NCBI GenBank assembly: GCA_905250885.1
Contig: CAJNOQ010000293.1
Location: 1 to 56,119 of the forward strand
Source: Didymodactylos carnosus
Lineage: Eukaryota > Rotifera > Eurotatoria > Philodinida > Philodinidae
Reading direction: 5' to 3'
DNA: 56,119 nucleotides
Below, piece by piece: positions 1 to 11,970 of this stretch. Below the pieces are notes generated by a model, which was not told where the DNA came from, searched no databases, and worked only from the letters and a program-made list of their open reading frames with translations. Numbering within the stretch: position 1 is the first letter of the stretch; each line of letters begins with the position of its first letter. Made by a program: the position numbers and the translations under genes.

Positions 1-2
1 AG

Positions 3-92
3 TGTATCAATGAGAGTCTTGTCTATATGACTGCCAACGCACGCAAAAAGATCTCTAAGATTAAAAAAGGTATTCAACAAATACTAGCATGA
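3..92 (+). CDS. Possible C-terminal end of a gene cut by the window edge
   Basis: Frame 3 is open from the left edge to a TGA at 90-92 and encodes 29 residues rich in Lys and Ile, containing NARKKISKIKKGIQQILA. The other two frames close within the first 30 bases. The composition resembles a basic helix at the end of a protein, but I do not recognise a family and the piece is too short to prove coding. It may equally be chance. Confidence 0.25.
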   Translation, partial: CINESLVYMTANARKKISKIKKGIQQILA

Positions 93-530
93 TCGCGAAA
101 TTATTCTTGATTCGCCCCACACCACTCCTTATTTTATTTTACTATTGTATTTTATACTCGCTTTTATTTTATGCAAAAATTCTGAACTTTTTTCTGAAAG
201 GAAAAGGCTTCTTCCACCGCATTTTAAACATATGTTTTGAGATGAATGATGTTTTCCAATGTTTGAAATCATTCGAACGTGACCTGGCCTAAAATGGTTT
301 TATTTATATCAAACGGGAACAATTAAAAGAAAAGGTTTGTTTTTATAGAGTAAGTTGGGATAATTCCAGGCAGGCTTTTTAACTTTTACAGTATTTTGAG
401 CGTAGCTGAAGCATTTTTATCCGAGAAAAACCGACACTTCATAGGTAGATAGACCGGACATTTCCCTATCTACTAATGTAAAAATCTTATTAAAAAACAA
501 TATGATTAATTTGTATTCCTCAATTTCTAG

Positions 531-735
531 AAGCTCCCAGCCAAGGTCCAGAATTACCCCATTTGGGACGGTCACCTGATATTTTAACGAAAACTTGCCA
601 CTGTTGGATCACATTACGAGAAAATAATGATATTATGTTCTTCTCCCGTATTCTTTCTTCGCAATACGTAAGACTTAACCTGCAAATTTATGATAAAGTT
701 ATCGACTCTACAGTAAATAACAAACCATTTACTTG
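531..735 (+). other. Possible isolated coding exon, unknown product
   Basis: A stop-free stretch of 68 codons is bounded by a good acceptor (pyrimidines then CTAG ending at 530) and a donor-like GTAAGG at 736. The frame closes at TAA 737-739 if it is read through. The encoded text (PELPHLGRSPDILTKTCHCW near its start) is not low complexity, which is unusual for random AT-rich DNA. No partner exon could be connected to it, so it may be a relic. Confidence 0.25.
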
Positions 736-745
736 GTAAGGAACT

Positions 746-796
746 TCTAATCTCAAGAACTTCATGAGTCGGACTCATTAAGTTCTTGAGATTAGA
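746..796. repeat. 51-bp near-perfect hairpin
   Basis: A 17-bp arm (746-762) is perfectly complementary to 780-796. After one mismatched pair, 764-770 pairs with 772-778 around a single central base. Function unknown; a relic of a miniature element or a cruciform-forming site is possible. Confidence 0.85.
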
Positions 797-1725
797 GGTT
801 TATGTCTTATTAGACCAAACTTATTATGATTGTTCCACCTTTCTGACGCTTCTAAGAAACGTAGAGATCATAGACTTCACTCTGTTCTCTATAAAGCTTG
901 ATATAAAATTCTCTGATTGATGCGAGAATTTTGATGAGGATTTTTGAGAGCCGGCGTCCAAACAACATCGTTGCAATATGGTACACACAAAAGGTATTAA
1001 TCCGTAGTTTGTTAACTAAATGAACCTAACTTTCGAAAAATGATATGCATTATCATTGGGCGCTTGAACCACTTCGCGGTAAATTAAAGAGCATTAGAGA
1101 TATTCGAAATTCTTGTAGTATTCAATAAAAAACTTTTGTCACAGTTTCTCTTTTCGTTTTGCAATAAAAATACTTTTCATTACCTGGTGCTCGGTATTTA
1201 ATCGCATAATTTTTTACGATTAATTGGCGATTTTTATGCGATTTTTAGTATATGGGAAGCATCTACGACAAGTAGTAAAATTTTATAGTGATCACAATGA
1301 AATTGTCCCATAAATCGACTGAATTCCCTTTAGCATACAGAAAATGCTTTAGAAATATGTAGAGGTCTCTCACAATTATACAACCTTAGAAGCAGAAATG
1401 GATTTGATTTCTTTACTTGGTGTTGAGTATCATAGATTTTGCACATCAGCGTCAGTTTTCTCTTCGCATCAATTACGATGGGATCTTTCAGCAAGAAAAT
1501 TATGATTCATTTTAAATAGCTGTTAGAAGAAACTGGACTTTCTAACTTTTATTTTCATAGTGGAATTATAAAATTCTATTGCTTAAAACCGTGATAAGCT
1601 CGATCTTCAGAATCATGCGTGAAGAATTCTGATGCGAAAGGAGAAAATTGTTCGGTTTCATCATTTTGAGTTGGCAACAAAATTTTTTTTAATACGCATG
1701 TATGCGCCGCACTTGCATAAGTGCC

Positions 1726-2204
1726 AGAGACCGAAACGGGTCGGATTGAGTCCGGTCAGGTCGGGTTCGGGCCAAAGTAAAAGATATTGATTCGGGTCGG
1801 ATCGGGTCAACTCACGTTCAAGTCGGGTCGAGTTCGGGTCGCGTTTGGTTGACCCGTTTCGATCTAACTCAGATCAATATAAAATAAATTGCCTAAATTA
1901 CTCAAAGTTTTCCACTCATAAAGGAAAAAATGACGGAAACCGTAAGGAATTTGATGATCTCTTCGAAAACATTTCAAAACAATCTGACTAAGATAACTTT
2001 TCTATAGGAAGGAAGTGTTTCTTTGCGAATGTGTACGAAAACATTTTCATGTTTCGGGTCTAGTTTGGATCACGCAAAATGTTCGAGTCCGTTCGGATCG
2101 GGTCAACCCACGTTTGGGTTGGGTCGGATTCGAACTAACATCTAAGATATTGATTTGGGTCGGGTCGGGTTCGGGTCACGTTTGGTTGACCCGTTTCGGT
2201 CTCT
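1726..2204. mobile_element. MITE-like element with 17-bp perfect terminal inverted repeats
   Basis: AGAGACCGAAACGGGTC at 1726-1742 is the exact reverse complement of 2188-2204. Between them are many degenerate copies of GGGTCGGGTTCGG, and both halves carry a block of the type GATATTGATT...GGTTGACCCGTTTCG, so the element also looks internally duplicated. It is clearly more GC-rich than its surroundings. No transposase is encoded, so it would be non-autonomous. I could not identify a convincing target-site duplication. Confidence 0.6.
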
Positions 2205-3252
2205 GATGCGTGCTTAACAGACAAAAGAAATTATGTAACTTCAGCTCGAAACCAGATCATTGCAAGATCATTTTTCGCTCTTTCTTCAGCACTTGCTTCT
2301 TGGTACAAAAACGTAACTGCTAGAAGACTCTCGGTATAGGTAAAAACTCCGATCATATAACATCATTTCGATAACTGTGCACTTTAATTTATATAAAAGA
2401 AAAACATATACTTAGAATAATGACGTGCGTTTTTACGTTCACACGACCACCTAACTCGAACAGCAAGGTACCTAACTCGGGCAGCTATTCATATGGTCAA
2501 ACGGATTCAGTTGGGATTGGAGACATTTTAATTTTTAGAACGCTGAAGAGATTGAAATCGCAATAAAAAAGAAACTTTTTATAAGATTTTCGAAAAGAAC
2601 TTTCAGAACTTTAAAAGTCGACTAAACTTCAGAAATCACTAGTTTTTCCAAAAGGATTCTTCAAGTCGATATTGTTCAAATTGTTCATCAGATTTTAGAC
2701 TCTGGTCGGCTTTTGCCAGAAAAGCTCGCTCTATCTGCTAGCGACATCAGCAAATTTTTAAACAGTCTTGCAGAAAGAACCCAATCAAGTCCACTTGTAA
2801 TACATGGAAAAATGGTTCTTTTCCGCAAGTCAGTGCATTATTAAGCTTTTTACGTGCAAATTTGTGAACCTTGAAACGTTCGCATTATCTCTCTTGTGCA
2901 GTTGATTTTCTATCGAATGATTTGTGTATTATTTTACTAACAATGGGTCGACGTCTGTCACTTTTGAGCTTGAGGTTATACAATCATTTGATGATCGTTG
3001 AAAAGATGACTCCAGTTGATGGTGAAGAGATGGAATTATTTTCACTCTTTGTTCGTGTGGATCGCGGACTTGAAAATTCTCAAGATATTCCAACATTCCT
3101 TGATCAGAGGACACTTTTCAATGTGGCTTCTGTGTACATTGATTACTCCCTGCGAAGAAAATCTCGTATGAAAGTTTTTCTTTCTTAGATCTATATCTTG
3201 TTTGGTGTTATACACGTAGTAAGAATATTTTGATCAGGAGAGAGAGTGAAAA

Positions 3253-3757
3253 ATGCGCTTTTCGTTTCGTCGTCTGGGAATGATATGGGGTAAAATTGGT
3301 TATCAACGTGGTAAAATTGAATATACACTGTCACCCTATCAACAAAATCCGTATGTGCAATCCGTATCTCAATAATGCATTCGCTCTTTGACTGTTTTTT
3401 TATTTCTTTTGTTTTAGTTATGCTGGAGTAGGTGGTGACGTTTCATATCGATATTATACGCGTTTATTCAAAACAATAGCCATATATTGGCTTCCCAACA
3501 TAGCATGGGGAGTAGCTCTTTACAATTGGGCAAATTGGGAATATGAACGCTCAATACGAAAGAAACCGGGAGAATTTGACAATGAAAAACCACCAGAAGA
3601 ACAAGAAGATGGGGAAGAAGCAACGTCAGCGGCAAATGAAGGTATTCTTATTTGGTTGCTTACTAATTTTGTTACATCCAATTGATATTTGTTTTTTTGC
3701 TTTATAGATGAAGAAAACAGTGAAGATGGTGATGACAAAGATACTGATAATAAATGA
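3253..3757 (+). CDS. UQCRQ: Cytochrome b-c1 complex subunit 8 (ubiquinone-binding protein QP-C)
   Basis: Small accessory subunit of mitochondrial respiratory complex III; it sits in the inner membrane beside cytochrome b. Three exons (3253-3350, 3418-3641, 3708-3757) join in frame to 123 residues across GT-AG introns of 67 and 66 nt. The family pattern is clear: a TLSPYQQNPYAG segment (compare the YSLSPFEQRA type in mammals), one membrane helix near IAIYWLPNIAWGVALYNWA, then WEYERSIRKKPGEF matching the EFERSKRKNPAAY end of vertebrate copies. Vertebrate proteins stop about there, near 82 residues. This one continues with a very acidic tail of roughly 35 residues (EEQEDGEEATSA, then DEENSEDGDDKD), partly encoded by the third exon. 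ATG 3253 gives the longest frame; an internal Met (residue 10) could also serve. Confidence 0.88.
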
Positions 3758-4426
3758 TTTATTCTCAACAATAAGTTCACCTCGAGCTTGCTTTAAAACG
3801 TATTTCTTATCCATAGTTTTTTGTTTACTTCTAAAACAACGTTTGAACCCCCGAGAAAGTCGTATTTTTTGTATAATTAGATAGCAAAAGCGTTGTCTGT
3901 TTGTTAATTTTTAATTTAAAGTTTAGAAGGAAATGTTGGAAAACACACAGAAAAACTGTATTGTATTATGCTAATGAGCAGTTTAACGTAGTAGATATTT
4001 TAGACTGTATACTCCACAAAAAAGTCTAAATCTCGTACACCGAATATATTCGAACAACTTAGTACTTTAGGAAAAGAATATGTTGTTCAATGAAAGTCAT
4101 GTAAAGTCCATCTCGATGATGGTACAAATAATCTAAGTTTAAACAATATAAAGATGTCAGTCCAAATATACCGGAAATATCAGAGGCATAGACAATATTA
4201 ACTGAACCGTAAAAATACAGGTTGTTCTGTAATCCTTTCCGAAAGTACTGTTTGATAGAACAGAATACAGAAATGTTATGCTTATTAACGGGTAAAAATT
4301 TTAAAACTGTAGAGATAATAACAGCAGCTATTTTTAATTCCATTATTCAATTTTTTATTAAAATTCGACGTTTCGAAAATACAATTTTCATTCTCAAGAA
4401 AACAATAGATGACAAGACTATAATGT

Positions 4427-4453
4427 AACGTTAGAGTCATTGACTCTAACGTT
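4427..4453. repeat. 27-bp perfect palindrome
   Basis: AACGTTAGAGTCA (4427-4439) and TGACTCTAACGTT (4441-4453) are exact reverse complements around one base. The centre contains a TGACTC (AP-1/GCN4-like) half-site, but no gene start is near it. Confidence 0.8.
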
Positions 4454-5914
4454 CAAAATTCATCATATTTTTCTGCAACTCATGAAATGAAATTTTTTGA
4501 ACAAGTTTCCTGGCTTAAAAAACCGCTGTTTCGTTTATTCGTATCTGTCTTTAGCAGTACCTAGGTCTCTTTGTGTTTTTGAAAGATAAACGTATTATTT
4601 AACTAAAGACTGTTTGGATAGAGCTTGAAATTCTGCATCTTTAGTAGAAAAAAATTTTTTTGAGTGAAAGTTATAGTAACGCAAGCGAATAACTTAATAT
4701 CCTGATGGTATAGGTTTTGAAATCGGAGCTTTCTATATTTTCTTTACTATTCTATTGATTTTGTAAAAACAAATACACCATTTTGTTGAGAATTAAATTT
4801 TCTATCTTTTAAACTAAGAACAAAATTTTCAGTACAGGTGCAAGTAGGAAAAAGCTGAATAAACAAGGAAATAATTCATTATAGACCATCTGATATATTT
4901 GTTAATGCATATTATGGCTTAAATCTTTAGAGCTAAAAAGATTCCATGATTTAACACTTTAAATCATAACTATGGTATGTCAAATAGACATGCATTGAAA
5001 CAATTTTGTCGCGTGTTATTTTTTGGGTATCCTTTGCCATAGAAAAAATTGAATTATAAAATGTTTGATGTTAAGAAACAACTTTAATTATCAATAAAAC
5101 TTAGAGAGAAAGATAAAAGAAAAACAACGATCAATAGCTAAAGATGTGATCAAAATTGATTAATAATAAAGAACGTTCTAGAGATAAACGTGCAAATGTT
5201 GATTTAATTCAAATTTAAATAAAAAAATACAAAGATATATTGTAGATAACTATGAAAATGAATTCGGTGTTAGGGTACTTCAAAATAAAGGAGAAAGCAT
5301 TAACGAACTCCTTTACGGTTCGGGTAAAGTTACAGTTTTCAAAATTAATATCAGGAGTTAACAACGTCTGCAGCGAGTGAATCGAGAAACAATAGACAAG
5401 ATTTTATAAAGAAATTTAAAAAAAGAACGGTACTTTTGTTCATAACAAAAATGACAATAAAAAATACTGACAAAAACTTTTTGTAGGGTAAGGTAGAGGC
5501 AGGACTCGAGAAACAGTTACACTCCACACCTTTATAATAATCTAGCATGCTAAAAACGTTTTTAATAACGTAAACGTTCGATGTATCGTCACATAGACAA
5601 TAATGATAATGTATTATGCGATATCAGATCAAGGCAAACAATCCCTAGCAGTATTTTATTACATGAAATAAACAGATATGGGATCAAACGATGGTATTGA
5701 TGACAATTCACTCAACTCTTATAGTAGTCCACAATTCATTAATGAAGCATATAAAATATTCAAGTTCCTTGCAACATATGAATCTTATTACACAGGCTTA
5801 CACAACGATGATACGTTCTACGTTAGATATTGTATCATAGGCAACTGAAGCGATAAGAAATTAATTACCAATAATGACTAGATCATATGAAGTCCTATTC
5901 CATGTACTAAAAAT

Positions 5915-6435
5915 CGCATAAAAATCGGCAATTAATCGTACGCTTAATCTCGATTAATTGACGGTTTTATGGTGATTTTCAGATGATTTTAGCGATTAAT
6001 CACGATTAATTGACGATTTTTTTCTTGGTAGTAACTTCGAACCGATCTTAGGAAATACATATTTTTTTCTGTTTTTTCATTGTTTATTATGTATAATGAC
6101 ATGTACTGCAAGGGTCTTAGTACCAGCTGAAGTCGGAGCCTTTTCGACGAATCGAGTTTAGACATTGCCCAGATACCAGCTGTTCACTGGGCTGCTTGAC
6201 TTAAAGCTGGATCACCGAGAAGACTTGACACCTCCGTTTTACTCTAAAATATAATGATGATCTAAATAGAAGTGTATTTCTCGTCGAAATCGTATTTCTT
6301 GTATACATATGTTACTGCAAAATAAAATGGTGAATGACAATAACCATTTAATCGCTTAAAATCAATAATTAATCGCAATTAATTGCCGATTTTCATCGGA
6401 ATCGCCAATTAATCTGCGATTTTTCAAGAATCGCG
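5915..6435. repeat. Two blocks of a CGATTAATTG-type dispersed repeat
   Basis: Blocks at about 5915-6025 and 6345-6435 are built from variants of GCGATTAATCGCGATTAATTG followed by ACGATTTTT-like sequence in both orientations. A third copy lies at about 1195-1245. The sequence between the blocks is ordinary apart from a somewhat GC-richer stretch at 6115-6235. Nothing coding is seen. Confidence 0.55.
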
Positions 6436-7554
6436 ATTAGAAGCATTTTCGTGTAGTTGTTCGACTCCAATATCTATTTGTGTTCTAGTCTAGAGTATTG
6501 GCACAAATCAAATTTAGCACTGATCAATAGACAATATTTATTTAATTAATAATATCATTACTAAGACAAGCGAAAACTAGAAACATAATGAGAGGATCAA
6601 CAAAATAATTCCACGCTTAAAGAGCGATTCTGCAGATAATCTTGATCGTTAGTCGAGCGTTAAAATAATGAATATTTTTGTAAAATTATCTGGCTTTTAT
6701 TTATCTCAGGTATGAAAAGAAATTGAATGAATCACCGGTCATTCGGAATTTATTTGAAATTTCTTATGAATGTGGAGGATATACTAAAATGAACTCATTC
6801 ATAAATTGTACGAGAACGAGAAACAACATCCAAAACCAGGTGGAATTCAAAACAGAGTGCTACTTAATTGGATTGACGGATCCAGAATATAATTATAACC
6901 GAAAATAGAATATAGCTTCATTTAATACAATAAATGCAAGAAAAAAATGTTAAATGTTGTCATCAGTTTAATCTCTACACCATCGAGAATAATAACCATC
7001 TTTTTAAAACTAGTGAGCTTTTTTGTTGAAAATTGATCTTTTTGACTATATTATGAGTGTTTTAATGAATCGAAAATAGAAAAACCAAAGCATAGTGGGC
7101 ACAACTATGTGGAGAAAAAAAATTGTACTCATTTCTGTGGGAAAACGACAATATTGTACAGACTAGCTCTTACTTTGTACTGTTCGCTTGTAAAAAAAAT
7201 TTCTAGCCATTTTGAGACTGTACGTTTCTTCCTGGTCATCAAGATGAGAGAGACAAATATCGTTTCTTGTTCAATGTACTTTTCCATATTCATAATCTAG
7301 TTCTCACTTTCTATTTATTCAGCTAAACAGCAACAAAAAAATGAATATCTCATCTTTTAGACAAAGAATAACAGCAACAGAAAAAGAAACGACTTTTTTC
7401 TCTTCAAAAAGAAGTACAAATAAATTTGTATACAATTAAAATTTAATTACAAACACCTTTGTGCGCATAAAAATTACACCACATGTGCTTTTTTGTAAAG
7501 ATAGTTTTAGAGTCTGGATGCATATAAATGTTCATTAATATTTCCTGTCGTTTT

Positions 7555-8631
<1,077 letters not shown>

Positions 8632-10543
8632 AATGATGTTTCCGTTTATAACACGCAAATAGACGAAAAAACAAAGTAAACAACAACTTTTGATTTCTTT
8701 TCACAAAAGAAATTCAAAATCTGAAAACTGAAACATAGTTGTCGATACAGGAAATTCATCACTTAGATCTTAACGTTGAGTAATGTCTACGAAGGTTTTG
8801 GAATATTTTCTACATTCTTCTCCTCTTTCTACAGAATGAATAGCTGAATTTACCTGTTGACAAGATCCTCAGATAGTTATCTACACCAAACAGAAGCGAA
8901 CTTCCTCAGTTCTTCCTACTTCCTTTTGCACTTACATCATGTCTAAAGAACTAGCCAGAAGATTATCTTGTCTTAGATCTCTGTCCGTTTTTAAGAAGAC
9001 GCATAATTCATCAAGGTAAAAGCAAAATTGTAGAGATGCAGTATTCATATAAAGAAATAGAAGCATTATGTGCTCTATACATTTGTTATATTAATTAATA
9101 AATTCTTTGCTCCACTGTTGTCTATTGGATTATAACCGAGTCTAATCAAAATGCGAGTTGTGTTCTTCTTCGTGCACCATATTTTATATTATATATTTCT
9201 TTTCTTTTCTTTTCACAAAATAAATTTGGACCCAGTAGTATTTGTAGAAGGCGTGAGACAGTTATCGTTTGTAGCGACATCTGGGGGTGGCGTATTGTAC
9301 GGTCCTCTAAGGCACACCATGCGTCCACAGGTTTAGGAACATTGCTGACCTATTTTATATATTTTCTAAACTTTTCCGTGAATCGCCAAAGTCTGTCTAG
9401 ATGGGTGTTTTTGAGGTGATAGAAGTTAGAGCAAATGTTTCGCTACAAAACTAGGTGTTGACGAGGTTTATGTGACTTTTACTTTTAATTCTGTACTCAA
9501 TCAGTAACAAGTTATTGGAAATCATTATTAAAACAAAGGCAGAATGCGAATTTCATTCTGTAGGAAAATGTTTACTCTATATTTCGGGATATTCAAAAAT
9601 GAATGTATGTCTTTTTCTTCTTTGGAATTTTGCATTGTTTCTTTAAGATCGAAAAATTACAAGTATACTCCTTGGCATATTCACTCCGAGTATGTCTCGA
9701 TGTTTAGTTTTTTGATTGATGACCAATGGATCTCAAAGTCGTTGTTGAGGAAGTGCGAATGCCTTTTCTTTTTTTTTCCTCGGTTGCTGCAAAAAAACCA
9801 CAACTTTTAAATAATCAAGTCAGCGTTATCTCCAGGAGCCCTCGCTAATAATGCCATCTGTGTGCGTGCATGCACGATGTTTTCGTACTTGTATGTGATC
9901 ATATTGAGAAGATGAGCTTATTCCTTACACTTTTTGATTTTACAATAATGTCAACAATAGCATTTGCTTTTCTTTTCCTTTCTTGTAGTTTGTCTGTTGC
10001 ATGACCTATGACACATATCCATTCTTTATCGATGGTATTAAGGAAATAATTAAACCACAAAAGTAACTGTGTATGAGACAAACTTAGTCATATCATCTTA
10101 AAAATTTTGTGTTAACTTGTCTGACTACGATTGTATAAAAATTTGTTTAAAATAAATGTAAAAAAAGCACACCAATAAAGGTATTGCATAAACGACGGCT
10201 ATATGTCCGCCTGTTTACCGTCTGAATCCTCTCCCTGTGTGTGTAAAACGTTAGACAAATGTTTGGTGACTCGCCTTTTCTAACATTAGACAGATGCTCA
10301 ACATTTGCCGCTAATCTTATCTCAGTAGAAGTACTTAACGCCTTGGTTCTAGCTCTTGCTTATTGATTGTGAGTATAAAATCATTCGTTGTTTGTGCATT
10401 CTTACGTTCCCATCAATTTTAAAATTTTATTATCATATAATAAAAACAGAAAAGCCAAAAATGAAAGCAATATTTGAGTTAAAACGTTTCTCGATTGTTA
10501 TCTAATTTTTTGTTCTTACAAGTGTTATTATTGTATCCAATGT
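8632..10543. other. Intergenic region between NUDT21 and PSMD6
   Basis: Low-complexity AT-rich DNA. The open frames at 9146-9336, 9544-9810 and 9899-10081 show no conserved motif and no splice-linked continuation. Nothing further can be supported. Confidence 0.55.
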
Positions 10544-11961
10544 TTATATGTTTATAACACGACTTAATTTTTGTACACGATTTAATAATAGATCACCTTT
10601 CTTAATAACTTCTTGATATAAAAAATTTTTACTATCTGGACGAGTAGTTTCAATGATACCACGAACTTTATCTATTTTACAATTTAATCTACCAGCCGCA
10701 ATAAAACGTGACAATTCTTTATCTAAAAATGTATCCGTACAATCAAATGCTTGTGCCATGCCTTTTATTGTTAAACTAGAATAAGATTGTAATAACTGAT
10801 TATAGGCAATAATACGCATTTCTCTTACATAATATTGAACATGCTTTTCTAAATAACGATCTTTTTTTAATAAATTTTGTTCAATAGCTGCTAAACATTT
10901 AAAAAAATCACCGTATCGACATTCATACAATGAAAATAGATAATCTTTTATCACTGGTAAACCATGTAGAATTTCCAATACTTCACTACCACGTATTACT
11001 AAAATGAGAAAAGACAATATAAACTGGTATTTTTAATTGTACATTATACTCCGATCGGAGATGTGCTTTAGTCTCACTGCATATTTACTAAAAGCAAACA
11101 ATCATAACCTGCTAGGTACCACTATCACTCTTGTCTATTCATTAATTCCCTATACTGGATTCGTAATCAAACGACAGTTTCTTCAAAAACTGAAAATTAG
11201 AAAATAGTGAGAAATTTTGAAAAATTTATACCTTTTTCTCGTAGTTTTGGTCGTTCTAATGCTACTACACTACAAATAACTGTATAGGTCACAAATGTTT
11301 GATAATCCATCAATTCGTATGATGTAAATGTGGCTACTGTATCTAAAAATAATTCGGCTGCTGTTTTAAAATCTCGAACCGACATTGCTCGTAAACCCTG
11401 ATAAACTTTTAAACGATTACGTCTGTCCCAATCACCACCTTCATCTACTAATGTTTTTGCCTTATCTAAATTTCGTTGTACTAAATCTTGATCCAAATAA
11501 AATAAACCTAAACGTAATTGATAAAATATGATGTCTAAACGATGACCTAACGTAACAGTTTTGTCGTATGTTTTTCGTAACATTTGCAATGCTTGTTCAC
11601 GATCACCAATTGAACATAAATATTGTGATTTTGATAAATAGGATTCACGTATTTCACTTTCACCAAATGATTTTTCATTATCGTCAATTTTGGCATCAAA
11701 TTCTTGAATGGTTTCTAAATTTTTTTGATTCATTCTCTTGTATAACTCATCGTCATATACTATACCACACGAAGACGGTGGTATACATTCTTTTGTACAT
11801 TGTAAGTAGAATGGTGCCATATTGTTTAGAGTTATTTCATTCAATAATTTTTCTTTACTCACTTCATCATTCGGATTTAATGATAATAAAAACTTATATT
11901 GTGCTAATTCTAAATTTGGATTTTTTGGTAAACCTTCATCAGATAAATCTTCAACAGGCAT
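10544..11961 (-). CDS. PSMD6: 26S proteasome non-ATPase regulatory subunit 6 (RPN7)
   Basis: Lid subunit of the 19S regulatory particle of the proteasome; a PCI-type scaffold that helps hold the lid together. Two exons (11961-11232 and 10998-10544) with a 233-nt intron give 394 residues, against 389 in human. The match covers the full length: [20 protein letters not shown] at the start, then [34 protein letters not shown]-like [58 protein letters not shown] in the winged-helix part of the PCI domain, and [19 protein letters not shown] at the end. The intron falls inside a Val codon after [11 protein letters not shown] 11961 was chosen because the conserved N-terminus begins exactly there; the codon three positions upstream is TTG. 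Confidence 0.96.
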
Positions 11962-11970
11962 ATTTGCCAA

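Larger units (their letters stand above)
93..3252. other. Region without a confirmed gene, with repeats
   Basis: No recognisable conserved protein. It contains a possible isolated exon (531-735), a near-perfect hairpin (746-796), a CGATTAATTG-type dispersed repeat (about 1195-1245) and a GGGTCGGG-rich element (1726-2204). A stop-free stretch at about 2642-2848 (containing RLLPEKLALSASDISKFLNS) and another at 2871-3188 look somewhat protein-like, but neither matches a family I know. They are listed as unresolved. Confidence 0.5.
3758..7554. other. Intergenic region with dispersed repeats
   Basis: No recognisable gene. It holds a 27-bp palindrome (4427-4453) and two blocks of a CGATTAATTG-rich dispersed repeat (about 5915-6025 and 6345-6435). 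An open stretch of 61 codons (6723-6908), preceded by an acceptor-like TTATCTCAG, could be a terminal exon but matches nothing I know. Confidence 0.55.

Noticed and set aside
2101-2190. Telomeric repeat array
   Set aside because: The GGGTCGGG units are irregular and enclosed by terminal inverted repeats, which fits a mobile element and not a telomere.
2871-3188. 105-codon open frame before UQCRQ
   Set aside because: It is the longest frame in the region, but it matches no family, has no clear splice partner and overlaps an open minus-strand frame. Left unresolved rather than called a gene.
6115-6235. tRNA or other structured RNA gene
   Set aside because: GC content is a little higher, but no cloverleaf, A/B box pair or TTCGA loop in the right spacing was found.
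11968-11970. Upstream start for PSMD6
   Set aside because: The codon is TTG. The conserved N-terminus starts at the ATG at 11961.
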